64,000 nucleotides of DNA from Oscillibacter sp. Lineage in GTDB: Bacteria; Bacillota; Clostridia; Oscillospirales; Oscillospiraceae. Positions 1 to 7,786 of this stretch are shown piece by piece. The stretch spans positions 161,967 through 225,966 of the forward strand of contig DPPB01000012.1 in NCBI GenBank assembly GCA_003539495.1. The letters are read 5' to 3'. The position numbers were made by a program, and so were the translations under genes. Each line of letters opens with the position of its first letter. Position 1 is the first letter of the stretch. The notes under the pieces were generated by a model. The model was not told the DNA's origin. It did no database searches and saw only the letters and a list, made by a program, of their open reading frames with translations.

Positions 1-978
1 GATACCTTGGGCAGCCAGCTGCTGCTTGAAGTTGTCCATCATTCTCTGGGATTGCAGCACCACCATATCCTCGGGAATGTCGGCCTCGATGCCGTCGGCC
101 ACCTTCTGCATCAGCGCATCCTCAAAGGCGTGCTGGGTAGCGGTCTTGCGCTCGTCGGTAATCTTCTTCTTCAGATCGGCCTTCAATTCCTTCAGCGTGT
201 CAAACTCGGACACATCCTTGGCAAACTCATCGTCAATGGCGGGGACTTCCTTCACCTTGACCTCGTTGACCTTCACATGGAATACCACGGGCTTGCCGGC
301 AAGCTCCGGAGTGTAGTCCTCGGGGAAGGTGATGTCAATGTCCTTCTCCTCGCCCACCTTCATGCCCATGAGCTGATCCTCAAAACCGGGCACGAAGCTG
401 CCGGAGCCAATCTCCAGGTCAAAATTCTCGCCCTTGCCGCCATCGAAGGCCACGCCGTTGTCAAAGCCCTCAAAGTCGATGTTGGCGGTGTCGCCCTTCT
501 TTACAGCGCGCTCCACGCTCACCAGGCGGCTGTTGCGCTCGGCCATTTCCTTTAGCCGTGCGTTCACATCGGCGGCCATGACCTTTACATTGGCCTTGGG
601 AGCCTCCAGGCCCTTGTACTGGCCCAGCTTCACCTCGGGATACACGGCGACGGTGGCCTTGAAGGTAACACCATCCTTACCGCAGTTCTCCAGCTCCACC
701 TCAGGATAGCCCACAATCTCCAGCTTCTCATCGCTGACAGCCTTCTCATAGGCGTCGGGCAGGACAATATTCACGGCCTCCTCATAGAAGACCTCTGCGC
801 CGTACATGCTCTCAACAATCTTGCGGGGAGCCTTGCCGGGGCGGAAACCGGGGATGTTCATCTTGCCGCGCATCTTCAGATAAGCCTTGTTGATGGCAGC
901 CTCAAAGTCCTCGGCGCTGACTTCAATGGTCAATGCAACCTTGCTCTTTTCCAGTTTTTCACAGGATTTTACACTCAT
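1..978 (-). CDS. tig: Trigger factor, partial (C-terminus cut by window edge)
   Basis: Ribosome-associated chaperone and peptidyl-prolyl isomerase that meets nascent chains at the tunnel exit. The 326 visible residues hold the N-terminal ribosome-binding domain, with the signature around residues 42-50 (PGFRPGKAP, matching the family's GFRxGxxP loop), then the FKBP-like PPIase domain (roughly 150-245, with the DxVxxxFxG-like stretch DIDFEGFDNG), then the start of the C-terminal chaperone domain. The ATG at 976-978 is preceded by GGAGG at good spacing. Family members are about 430 residues, so about 100 residues lie outside the window. Domain positions are estimates from the translation; the identity is secure. 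Confidence 0.96.
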   Translation of the reverse strand, partial: MSVKSCEKLEKSKVALTIEVSAEDFEAAINKAYLKMRGKMNIPGFRPGKAPRKIVESMYGAEVFYEEAVNIVLPDAYEKAVSDEKLEIVGYPEVELENCGKDGVTFKATVAVYPEVKLGQYKGLEAPKANVKVMAADVNARLKEMAERNSRLVSVERAVKKGDTANIDFEGFDNGVAFDGGKGENFDLEIGSGSFVPGFEDQLMGMKVGEEKDIDITFPEDYTPELAGKPVVFHVKVNEVKVKEVPAIDDEFAKDVSEFDTLKELKADLKKKITDERKTATQHAFEDALMQKVADGIEADIPEDMVVLQSQRMMDNFKQQLAAQGI

Positions 979-1070
979 TTTTGTTTTTCCTCCGTTCAGC
1001 ATTAATAATGCGAATCAATGCAATTAAATATGATAACAGAAAAGATCTGTAATTTCCACACCTTTTTGCA

Positions 1071-1763
1071 CTATTCTAAAATTTTTTTTGGTTTGAACCG
1101 CAGATAGTCGGCGGAGACCAGGGAAAAATCCGTTCCATCCCGCTCTCCCTGCACCGCTCGGCTGTGAGCCATACCACCATGAAGGTGTCCGTAATAGCAC
1201 CTTTTCACGCCGTACTGCCGCAGAAGCCGCAGCATTTCCTCACAGCGGTAGCCGGTGTAGAGGGGCGGATAATGCAGAAAGCAAAGCTTCTCCCGCTCTC
1301 CCGCTGCCCTCAGTGAGGTCTCCAGCCGCCCGGCCTCCCGGTTACGCATTTTCTCCGTGTGGCTGCCCGGCTCCTCCAGCTCGTAAAACCATCCCCTTGT
1401 GCCGCACAAGGCCACATCGCCGTAAAAAGTGCAGTTGTTGTGGAGAATTTGCAGGGAATCCAGCCCGTGCTCGTCAAAAAATCGCTGCATTTTCGCCGCC
1501 GTGTTCCACCAGTAGTCGTGGTTGCCCTTCATGAGAATCTTTTTCCCCGGCAGGGCGTGGAGAAACTCCAGGTCCCGCAGGGACTCCTCCAGGCTCATGC
1601 CCCAGGAGAGGTCGCCGCATAGGACCGTCACATCCTCACTTCCCAGCTCCGAAAAACCCTCCCGGATCCGCTCCACATAGTTGCTCCAGCCCTCGCCGAA
1701 AACATCCATGGGCTTATCCGAGCCCAAGGACAGGTGCAGGTCCCCTATGGTATATAACGCCAT
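1071..1763 (-). CDS. Calcineurin-like metallophosphoesterase
   Basis: A 230-residue soluble protein of the metallophosphoesterase superfamily. The metal-binding motifs are visible in order: D8-x-H10 (GDLHL), D51 in CGDLSWG, the GNHDYWW box (N81, H82), a His in FLHYPP, and the C-terminal YGHLHGG box. The start has a good ribosome site (AAAGGAG). The substrate cannot be read from sequence; relatives are annotated only as phosphoesterases. It lies downstream of, and on the same strand as, an AT-rich region with a broken gene, and upstream of tig, separated from it by about 90 bp with no clear terminator. Confidence 0.88.
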   Translation of the reverse strand: MALYTIGDLHLSLGSDKPMDVFGEGWSNYVERIREGFSELGSEDVTVLCGDLSWGMSLEESLRDLEFLHALPGKKILMKGNHDYWWNTAAKMQRFFDEHGLDSLQILHNNCTFYGDVALCGTRGWFYELEEPGSHTEKMRNREAGRLETSLRAAGEREKLCFLHYPPLYTGYRCEEMLRLLRQYGVKRCYYGHLHGGMAHSRAVQGERDGTDFSLVSADYLRFKPKKILE

Positions 1764-1827
1764 CGTGTACTCCTTTGCCTTTACTAATCACAACGCCACC
1801 ATTTTCCGGTAACGCTAAGAACCTTTT

Positions 1828-2149
1828 TTAATTGACCTGCAGTCTAATCTGTGTTTTCAATGGCTTTATTTTTTCATTAGCTTTTTTTAAATAACGAACA
1901 CATTTTGCAGGCATCTCATATTTGCATCTAACATCGATAATGAATCTTTTGAACGCAATGTTTGAATGTGTATTTTGATATTGCCTTCCTTCAATAAAGT
2001 CAAGGTATGCATTAATCTTTTTTGACTAACATATTCATATGAGTTTCTTCGTCAATGGAAATCCAATCCAAATGATCTGTTATCATAAGAATTAAACTAT
2101 CATTCTGAACACCTGCTCCATCGACAACATCAAATTCACAAATTGACAT
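1828..2149 (-). pseudogene. Frameshifted DUF6572-like small protein gene
   Basis: Reading leftward from the ATG at 2147-2149 (GGGAGG, good spacing) gives 45 residues beginning MSICEFDVVDGAG and containing ISL-type text LMITDHLDWIS, ending at TAA 2012-2014. The next frame continues without stop from the A-run (six A on the minus strand, 2018-2023) as KKINAYLDFIEGRQYQN and ends at TAA 1828-1830. Removing one A joins both parts into about 106 residues. The pattern SDHLDW...KxNAYLxFIE is what I recall for DUF6572, a family often found near polymorphic toxin or immunity genes. The patch is much richer in A+T than its neighbours, which suggests recent transfer. It could be a real mutation or a homopolymer sequencing error. 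Confidence 0.6.
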
Positions 2150-2192
2150 TGTATTCCTCCCATTGCTTATGTCTAATTACCTTATATTAATA

Positions 2193-3182
2193 TTATAATA
2201 TACTCCGCAGGTTGTTCCAGAAAATATCCTCCAGCAGGGCCTCACTATAGCCCCAGGCCTGCAGGGCCGCATACAGCCTCGGCACATCCTGCACCCCTTG
2301 CATCCCGGCGGCCAGGGCCTCGCAGCCGTCCAGGTCACCGCCTATGCACAGAGTCTTTTCTCCGCCCAAATTCAGAAAATGCTCCACATGGGCCACAAGC
2401 TCCTCCATAGTTCCCTGTGGGCCTGCAAAATCCCTGTAGAGGTTCAACCCCACAACACCGCCACTATCCCGGATAGCCCTGAATTGATCATCGGTCAGAT
2501 TCCGTCGATTTGGGCAGAGGGCCCGGGCATCGGAGTGGGAGGCTACCACAGGCCCGTGGGTCGTTTTGATCACATCCCAAAAGCCAGCATCGGAGATGTG
2601 GGACATATCCGGGTAAATATGCATTTCTTCCATTCGACGTACGAAACTCTTTCCCTTTTGGGACAGGCCCCGGTCCGGCTCCTCACAGTTGGTGCCGCAG
2701 AGGCTGTTGGCCCGGTTCCAAACGGGATTCAGCAGCCGAACACCCCAAGTCCGGGCTGTTTCCAGGTTCCGCTCCTCGCAGTCCAGCAGATCGGCCCCCT
2801 CAATGCTCAAAAGTGCCGCTATCTTTCCCCGGCGCACCGCTTCATCTACCTCTGAGCCCGTGCGGCAATGGGTGATGCAGTCCCGGTTTTCGTTTATTTC
2901 ATGCAAAAATCGGTCGTGCAATCGCCGGCACTGGGCCGGCATCCCATCTGCGGGAGCGTTTTTCGCATCCCAATACAGGGCGAAAAACTGGCCGTACCGG
3001 GCAAAATTTCTTCCTCGCACCAAGTCAATATGTCCGCCGTTTTCCCGCAGGCAGCCGCAGGCAGCGTAATATGCCTCCTGTGCTTCCTGGTCCGTCCCCA
3101 TTTCCAGGGCCGCATCGCTGCAGCCGGTTTCCTCGCAGCGGTAAATAGTGTCGCAGTGGGCGTCAAAATAGGGTATCTTCAA
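2193..3182 (-). CDS. Membrane dipeptidase, peptidase family M19
   Basis: A 329-residue zinc dipeptidase of the renal dipeptidase family (amidohydrolase fold), which cleaves dipeptides including those with a D-residue at the C-terminal position. Visible metal-ligand motifs are H9-x-D11 in DAHCDT, a glutamate in LLSIEGADLL, and the two-histidine region YPDMSHISDAGFWD followed by PVVASHSDAR. There is no obvious signal peptide, so a cytoplasmic location is likely. The start overlaps the stop of yraN by 4 bp (ATGA), so the two are translationally coupled. It is the last gene of the pcrA-rbgA-rnhB-yraN run on this strand. Confidence 0.9.
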   Translation of the reverse strand: MKIPYFDAHCDTIYRCEETGCSDAALEMGTDQEAQEAYYAACGCLRENGGHIDLVRGRNFARYGQFFALYWDAKNAPADGMPAQCRRLHDRFLHEINENRDCITHCRTGSEVDEAVRRGKIAALLSIEGADLLDCEERNLETARTWGVRLLNPVWNRANSLCGTNCEEPDRGLSQKGKSFVRRMEEMHIYPDMSHISDAGFWDVIKTTHGPVVASHSDARALCPNRRNLTDDQFRAIRDSGGVVGLNLYRDFAGPQGTMEELVAHVEHFLNLGGEKTLCIGGDLDGCEALAAGMQGVQDVPRLYAALQAWGYSEALLEDIFWNNLRSIL

Positions 3183-3544
3183 TTTGCTTCCACCTCAAAT
3201 GCGTTTTTCATATAAACTATGCGCGCCAAGCCACCGTCAGTACCCCGATAGACCTCCGCCACATCAAAACGTACCGGGCAATCCAGCTCCTTCTCACTGA
3301 GATAGAAAAGAGCCGTCTTACGAATGCGCTCCTGCTTAGCGGCCGTAACATAATCCCTCGGCAGGCCCACGGCCAGATTGCTCCGGGTCTTCACCTCCAC
3401 GAAGCAGAGGGTATTTCCGTCCATGGCGATGAGATCGATCTCTCCGAAGCGGCAATGATAGCTGTGCGCCACTAGGTGAAATTTCTTCTGCCGCAGGTAA
3501 TTTGCCACCTGTGCCTCGCCCCAGGTCCCTATGCAGCGGCTCAT
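3179..3544 (-). CDS. yraN: YraN family protein (UPF0102), nuclease-like fold
   Basis: About 121 residues of the UPF0102 family, which has a restriction-endonuclease-like core. The signature is present: GTWGEAQVANYL near the start, then FGEIDLIAMDG and FVEVKTRS, matching the D-x(n)-ExK nuclease pattern (E in GEIDLI, E and K in VEVK). The precise cellular role is not established. I place the start at 3542-3544, where ATGA overlaps the rnhB stop and GGGAGGA sits eight bases upstream, rather than at an upstream in-frame ATG inside rnhB. The rbgA-rnhB-yraN order is common in Firmicutes. Confidence 0.88.
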   Translation of the reverse strand: MSRCIGTWGEAQVANYLRQKKFHLVAHSYHCRFGEIDLIAMDGNTLCFVEVKTRSNLAVGLPRDYVTAAKQERIRKTALFYLSEKELDCPVRFDVAEVYRGTDGGLARIVYMKNAFEVEAN

Positions 3545-4176
3545 ATGCGCTTTTCCTCCCACTTCTTCAGGAAGCTGCGCCTGTGCTCCGGACAGGGGCC
3601 GAATTTATCCAACATTTCATAATGCAGCTTGGTGGCGTAGCCCTTGTGTTTGGCAAACTGGTACTGGGGATAACGCTCGTCCAGCTCACCGGCCACAAAC
3701 CGGTCCCGGCTCACCTTGGCCAAAATGGACGCAGCGGCGATGCTGGCACTCTTGCCATCGCCGCCCACCACCAGCTTATGGGGCGTGGTGATGGCTGCAC
3801 TGCGGCCCTTGTCCCGGTTGCCGTCGATGAGGGCTATCTCGGGCTGAATGGTCAATGCGTCCATGGCCTGCTGCATGGCTTTCATCCGGGCACTTAAAAT
3901 GTCCGTGGCGTCGATCTCCGCCGCCTCCACCCGTGCCACCACCCAGCAGACAGCCTTTTGGGTGATAACCTCGTACAGCGCCTCCCGCTTTTTCTCCGTG
4001 AGCTTTTTGCTGTCGTTGAGGCCCTCGATCCGGTAATAAGGCGGCAGGATCACCGCCGCGGCGTACACCGGCCCCGCCAAGGGCCCGGCGCCGGCCTCGT
4101 CGCAGCCGCAAATAATCCCGATCCCCTGCTCCGTTAGATCTCGCTCAATCTGCCACAGGTCTGTATTTTCGGCCAT
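3541..4176 (-). CDS. rnhB: Ribonuclease HII
   Basis: Removes ribonucleotides from RNA-DNA hybrids and misincorporated rNMPs from DNA. The 211 residues carry the RNase HII N-terminal active-site segment CGCDEAGAGPLAGPV (catalytic Asp and Glu), the LNDSKKLTEKKR motif, and the later catalytic region around LIDGN and AAASILAKVSRD. Length is normal for the family. The stop of rbgA and this start abut directly (4177/4176), and its stop overlaps yraN, consistent with one polycistronic message. Confidence 0.96.
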   Translation of the reverse strand: MAENTDLWQIERDLTEQGIGIICGCDEAGAGPLAGPVYAAAVILPPYYRIEGLNDSKKLTEKKREALYEVITQKAVCWVVARVEAAEIDATDILSARMKAMQQAMDALTIQPEIALIDGNRDKGRSAAITTPHKLVVGGDGKSASIAAASILAKVSRDRFVAGELDERYPQYQFAKHKGYATKLHYEMLDKFGPCPEHRRSFLKKWEEKRI

Positions 4177-5043
4177 TTATTTCACATCCTCCACCGTTTC
4201 CAGTGTAAAGCGTCCTAACTTGCCGCCCCGGAATTCGTCCAGCAAAACCCGGCTCATACGCTCGGTGTCTACTTCGGCCCCACGCATGAGAAAGCCCCGC
4301 TTGCGCCCGGCCCGAACCAGCAGGTCGTAGCCCATTTCCTCCTCCTGGGGCTCTACCTTGTACCGCTCCCGAATGGCCTCGGCATAATGCCCCCCCAGGT
4401 ACTCCACAAGGCAGCTGCCCAGCTCCTCAATGTCCATCACATCGTCCTTGATGGCACCGGTGAAGGCAAGGTGCATCCCCACATTCACATCCTCGAATTT
4501 CGGCCAGAGTATGCCGGGAGTATCCAGCAGCTCCAGGGTGCTGTCTACCGGGACCCACTGCTTGCTGCGGGTGACGCCGGGCCGGTCCTCAGCCTTGGCG
4601 GTCTTGCGCTTGGCTACCTTATTAATAAAGGTGGATTTACCCACATTGGGAATGCCCAGCACCATCACTCGCACCACGCGGCCCACCTGGCCCTTGTCGG
4701 CGTAGGCCTGGAGCTTATCCTTCAGCAGCTCCCGCACGGCGGCGGCAAACTGGGCTGTGCCCACGCCGTTTTTGGCATTAGACTCCAGCACTGCGTAGCC
4801 CTTTCCCCGGAAATACGCCGCCCAGCGGGCCGTCTCCTTTGGATCAGCCTGGTCCACCCGATTCAGCACCACCAGCCGGGGCTTCCCCGCCGTCATTTCA
4901 TCCACATCGGGGTTGCGGCTGGAAATGGGGATCCGTGCGTCCAAAATCTCGCACACTGCATCCATGTGGCCCATTTCCGCCACGATCATCCGCTTGGTTT
5001 TCGTCATGTGTCCCGGATACCAGGACAATCCTTCTATCTGCAT
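4177..5043 (-). CDS. rbgA: Ribosome biogenesis GTPase RbgA (YlqF)
   Basis: Circularly permuted GTPase needed for late assembly of the 50S subunit. The permuted motif order is visible: G4-type LNRVDQAD near residues 60-67, then G1 (P-loop) GIPNVGKST, then G3 LLDTPGIL. The N-terminus (WYPGHMTKTKR) is the family hallmark, and the C-terminal half is the ANTAR-like RNA-binding region. Length (288) is typical. It lies 10 bp downstream of pcrA and directly upstream of rnhB, in the order usual for Firmicutes. Confidence 0.96.
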   Translation of the reverse strand: MQIEGLSWYPGHMTKTKRMIVAEMGHMDAVCEILDARIPISSRNPDVDEMTAGKPRLVVLNRVDQADPKETARWAAYFRGKGYAVLESNAKNGVGTAQFAAAVRELLKDKLQAYADKGQVGRVVRVMVLGIPNVGKSTFINKVAKRKTAKAEDRPGVTRSKQWVPVDSTLELLDTPGILWPKFEDVNVGMHLAFTGAIKDDVMDIEELGSCLVEYLGGHYAEAIRERYKVEPQEEEMGYDLLVRAGRKRGFLMRGAEVDTERMSRVLLDEFRGGKLGRFTLETVEDVK

Positions 5044-5053
5044 GGCTGCCTCC

Positions 5054-7507
5054 TTACAATTTGGTCAGATGGGCCCCGGCGGCCTTGAGCATCAGCTTCT
5101 TGGTGCCCACCTTGTCAAAGGCCACCTCAATGAGTGCGTCGCCGCCCATGGGCCGCACGCTGAGCACCATGCCCTGGCCAAAGGCGCTGTGGCGCACCTG
5201 GTCCCCGGCGCTTAGCTGCATCAGCGGCGCGGAAGCGGCCGCAGGCGCCCTCCTGGTCGCCGCAGAATTCTGTAAAGGCTTTTGCCTTGTCTGCTGTTTG
5301 ATCTCCTGCGTTTTATATGTCCCGCGCGTGGTGCTCCCCCAGCCGCCGGACCAGCCATCATTCCAGTTATCGTCCCACTGGAGCGCCTTTCTCGGCTCCG
5401 GCTTTCCGAGCCAGCGCATATTCTCCGCCGGGATCTCCTCCAGGAATCGGGAGGGCATCTTCGGCTCCGTCTGGCCAAAAAGCATCCGCTGGCGCACATT
5501 GGTCATGGTCAGGGTCTTGCGGGCCCGGGTCATGGCCACATAGCAGAGCCTGCGCTCCTCCTCCATTTCCTCCTGCTCGCCCATGGCCCGGTTCCCGGGG
5601 AACACACCCTCGTCCATGCCGGTGACATACACATGGTCAAACTCCAGTCCCTTGGCGCTGTGCATGGTCATCAGGGTCACGCAGTTGTCGCTGTCGGATT
5701 GTCCGTCCAAGTCGGTATACAGGGCCACATCGTTGAGGAAGCCCGCCAAAGACGGGTCATCGGGGTCGCTCTCCAAAAAAGCGCTGATGCTGGAGGCCAG
5801 CTCCTGCACATTCTCCAGCCGCCCCCGGCTCTCCATGTCGTTCTTTTCCTGCAGCATCTGCACATAACCGGACATTTGGCAGACCCTGCCGTAAAATTCC
5901 ACCAGCTCCAGCTCATCGCACAAGCTCCGCAGCTCCATAATCAACTGACCGAAGTCTTCCATCCTCCCAGCGGCGGACTTCAGTTCCGGATATTTCCGGG
6001 CAACACGGATAATATCAAACAAAGGTCTTCCCTCCACTGCTGCAATGGCCTGGGCCTTTTCCAGGGATGCCCCGCCGATTTTCCGGGAGGGCACATTGAT
6101 GATCCGCCGCAGGCGCAGGTCGTCCGCCGGGTTGCAGATCACGCACAGATATGCCAGCATGTCCTTTACCTCCGCCCGGTCGAAGAACTTCACGCCTCCC
6201 ACGATTTTATAGGGTACGGCGTTTCGCTTGAAGGCATATTCCAAGGCGTTGGACTGGGCGTTCATCCGGTACAGAATGGCGTTATCCCGCCAGTTGGCGC
6301 CCTGGTTGTAACGGGCCATAATGTCCCCCACAACGAAGTTTGCCTCATCGCTCTCGTTGTAACAGGTCTTAATGGTTACCGGATCCCCGGCACCGTTTTG
6401 TGTCCACAGGGTCTTGCCCTTGCGGCCCTGGTTGTTGCGAATCACCGCGTTGGCAGCGTCCAAAATGTTCTGGGTGGAGCGGTAATTCTGCTCCAGGCGG
6501 ATGGTCCGTGCGTTCTTATAGCGCTGCTCGAAGCTGAGAATGTTGGTTATGTCCGCACCCCGGAAGCGGTAAATGCTCTGGTCGTCATCGCCCACCACGC
6601 AAATGTTGCCGTGAGGGCCTGTCAGCAGGCCCGCCAGGAGAAATTGCAGGTGGTTGGTATCCTGGTACTCGTCAATGAGTATATAACGGAACTTATTCTG
6701 ATAGTATGCCCGCACTTCCTTGTCGCTCTGCAGCAGGGTCACCGTATGCAGGATGATGTCGTCAAAGTCCAGGGCGTTGGCCTCCCGGAGCTTTTGATTA
6801 TAAAGCTTATATACTTTACCGATCCTGGTTTTTCGCCAATCTCCCCGCTGCTCCCACAGCTGGCAAAACTCCTCTGGGGAGAGCATCTCCCCCTTGGCGG
6901 TGGAAATCACCGACAGCAGCTCCCGAGTTGGAAACTGCTTTTCCTCCAGCCCCAGGTCCTTGAGGATGTCCTTGATGACCCGCTTGGAGTCGTCGGTATC
7001 ATAGATGGTAAAGTTGCGATCGTAGCCCAGCTTATCAATATCCCGACGTAGGATGCGCACGCAGGCAGCATGGAAGGTGGCCGCCCACACATCCAGCGCC
7101 TCCTCTCCCAGCATCCGCTCCAGGCGCTCTTTAAGCTCCCCGGCAGCCTTGTTGGTAAAGGTGATGGCCAGCACCTCCCAGGGCCGGGCCGGCTGCACGG
7201 CACACAGATACTGCATCACGGGCCGCATTTCCTCCTGGGGATCCTTGATATACTGCTCAAGAAACGCCGCCTCATCCTCGGAGATGGGAATGGGGATCTC
7301 CTCCGTGTCGCTGCCCCGCCCATAGCGAAGCAGGTTTGCAACCCGGTTAATGAGCACCGTGGTTTTTCCGGAGCCTGCCCCCGCCAGCAGCAGCAAAGGG
7401 CCCTCGGTGGTCAGCACACCCTCCCGCTGCATAGGATTGAGCCGCTGATAGTCCAGCTCAATAGCCTTGCGCCGGGCGGCTATAAATCGTCTTTCTAATT
7501 CGTTCAT
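5054..7507 (-). CDS. pcrA: ATP-dependent 3'-5' DNA helicase PcrA/UvrD
   Basis: Superfamily 1A helicase (817 residues) used in nucleotide excision repair, replication restart and removal of recombinase filaments. Motifs in order: Q motif LNPMQREGV, Walker A AGAGSGKTT, motif Ia ITFTNKAAGELK, Walker B DEYQDTN, motif III VGDDDQSIYRFRGAD, motif IV region QNYRST, motif V TMHSAKGLEFD and motif VI VAMTRARK. The C-terminal 60 residues form the Tudor-like domain seen in PcrA (VRHSAFGQGMVLSV). It is transcribed away from the LexA-like box cluster at 7584-7653, so it may share SOS control; uvrD is an SOS gene in some bacteria, but here this is inference. Confidence 0.96.
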   Translation of the reverse strand: MNELERRFIAARRKAIELDYQRLNPMQREGVLTTEGPLLLLAGAGSGKTTVLINRVANLLRYGRGSDTEEIPIPISEDEAAFLEQYIKDPQEEMRPVMQYLCAVQPARPWEVLAITFTNKAAGELKERLERMLGEEALDVWAATFHAACVRILRRDIDKLGYDRNFTIYDTDDSKRVIKDILKDLGLEEKQFPTRELLSVISTAKGEMLSPEEFCQLWEQRGDWRKTRIGKVYKLYNQKLREANALDFDDIILHTVTLLQSDKEVRAYYQNKFRYILIDEYQDTNHLQFLLAGLLTGPHGNICVVGDDDQSIYRFRGADITNILSFEQRYKNARTIRLEQNYRSTQNILDAANAVIRNNQGRKGKTLWTQNGAGDPVTIKTCYNESDEANFVVGDIMARYNQGANWRDNAILYRMNAQSNALEYAFKRNAVPYKIVGGVKFFDRAEVKDMLAYLCVICNPADDLRLRRIINVPSRKIGGASLEKAQAIAAVEGRPLFDIIRVARKYPELKSAAGRMEDFGQLIMELRSLCDELELVEFYGRVCQMSGYVQMLQEKNDMESRGRLENVQELASSISAFLESDPDDPSLAGFLNDVALYTDLDGQSDSDNCVTLMTMHSAKGLEFDHVYVTGMDEGVFPGNRAMGEQEEMEEERRLCYVAMTRARKTLTMTNVRQRMLFGQTEPKMPSRFLEEIPAENMRWLGKPEPRKALQWDDNWNDGWSGGWGSTTRGTYKTQEIKQQTRQKPLQNSAATRRAPAAASAPLMQLSAGDQVRHSAFGQGMVLSVRPMGGDALIEVAFDKVGTKKLMLKAAGAHLTKL

Positions 7508-7536
7508 ATAGGCCTCTCTCTATTGAATTCTTTCCT

Positions 7537-7565
7537 ATTTTATATCAATTCTTTCCTTCGGTCAA
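7537..7565 (-). promoter_or_regulatory. Promoter of pcrA operon
   Basis: On the minus strand TTGACC (7560-7565) and TAAAAT (7537-7542) are separated by 17 bp, about 30 bp upstream of the pcrA start. The outermost LexA-like box (7584-7595) lies about 20 bp upstream of this -35 element, in the shared divergent region. Confidence 0.6.
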
Positions 7566-7583
7566 CCGCCTAAATAAAAATTA

Positions 7584-7653
7584 GAATTTTTGTTCGATTC
7601 CCTATTGACAAGAACTCTTGTTCGATTTATAATCCTTAGTAGAACAAAAGTTT
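7584..7653 (+). promoter_or_regulatory. Three LexA-like (SOS) boxes in tandem
   Basis: Three copies of the Gram-positive SOS core GAAC-N4-GTTC lie at regular spacing: GAATTTTTGTTC (7584-7595, one mismatch), GAACTCTTGTTC (7612-7623, perfect core) and GAACAAAAGTTT (7642-7653, one mismatch). Start-to-start distances are 28 and 30 bp, about three helical turns. The middle box fills the spacer of the promoter at 7605-7633 and the third covers the expected transcription start, the classical geometry for repression. The flanking bases only partly fit the Bacillus consensus CGAACRNRYGTTYC. Confidence 0.72.
7605..7633 (+). promoter_or_regulatory. Perfect-consensus sigma-A promoter of the SOS-type operon
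   Basis: TTGACA (7605-7610), a 17-bp spacer and TATAAT (7628-7633) match the vegetative consensus exactly. So strong a promoter would normally need a repressor, which agrees with the LexA-like boxes placed in its spacer and at its start point. The first gene begins about 40 bp downstream. Confidence 0.85.
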
Positions 7654-7671
7654 TATTTGGAGGAGCTTACT

Positions 7672-7785
7672 ATGACGACTTTCGGATGGATCATTACAAT
7701 TATCGGCGTGGCTGCCTTTTCCGGCCAGCTCATGCGTCTGATTGAGCGGGTAGATCAGCCCCGCAGGCGGCGCAGTGCCACCTGA
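7672..7785 (+). CDS. 37-residue SOS-linked membrane peptide, unknown function
   Basis: An open reading frame of 38 codons with a strong ribosome site (GGAGG, 8 bp before the ATG). The peptide begins MTTFGWIITIIGVAAF, a single short hydrophobic segment (about residues 4-17), followed by an amphipathic stretch LMRLIERV and a basic tail with four arginines in a row (PRRRRS). Its TGA at 7783-7785 almost touches the ATG of the radical SAM gene (7787), so translation is probably coupled. I do not recognise a family. The design (tiny, one membrane helix, SOS-type promoter) recalls SOS-induced membrane peptides such as TisB, but there is no sequence evidence of relatedness. Confidence 0.6.
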   Translation: MTTFGWIITIIGVAAFSGQLMRLIERVDQPRRRRSAT

Positions 7786-7786
7786 A

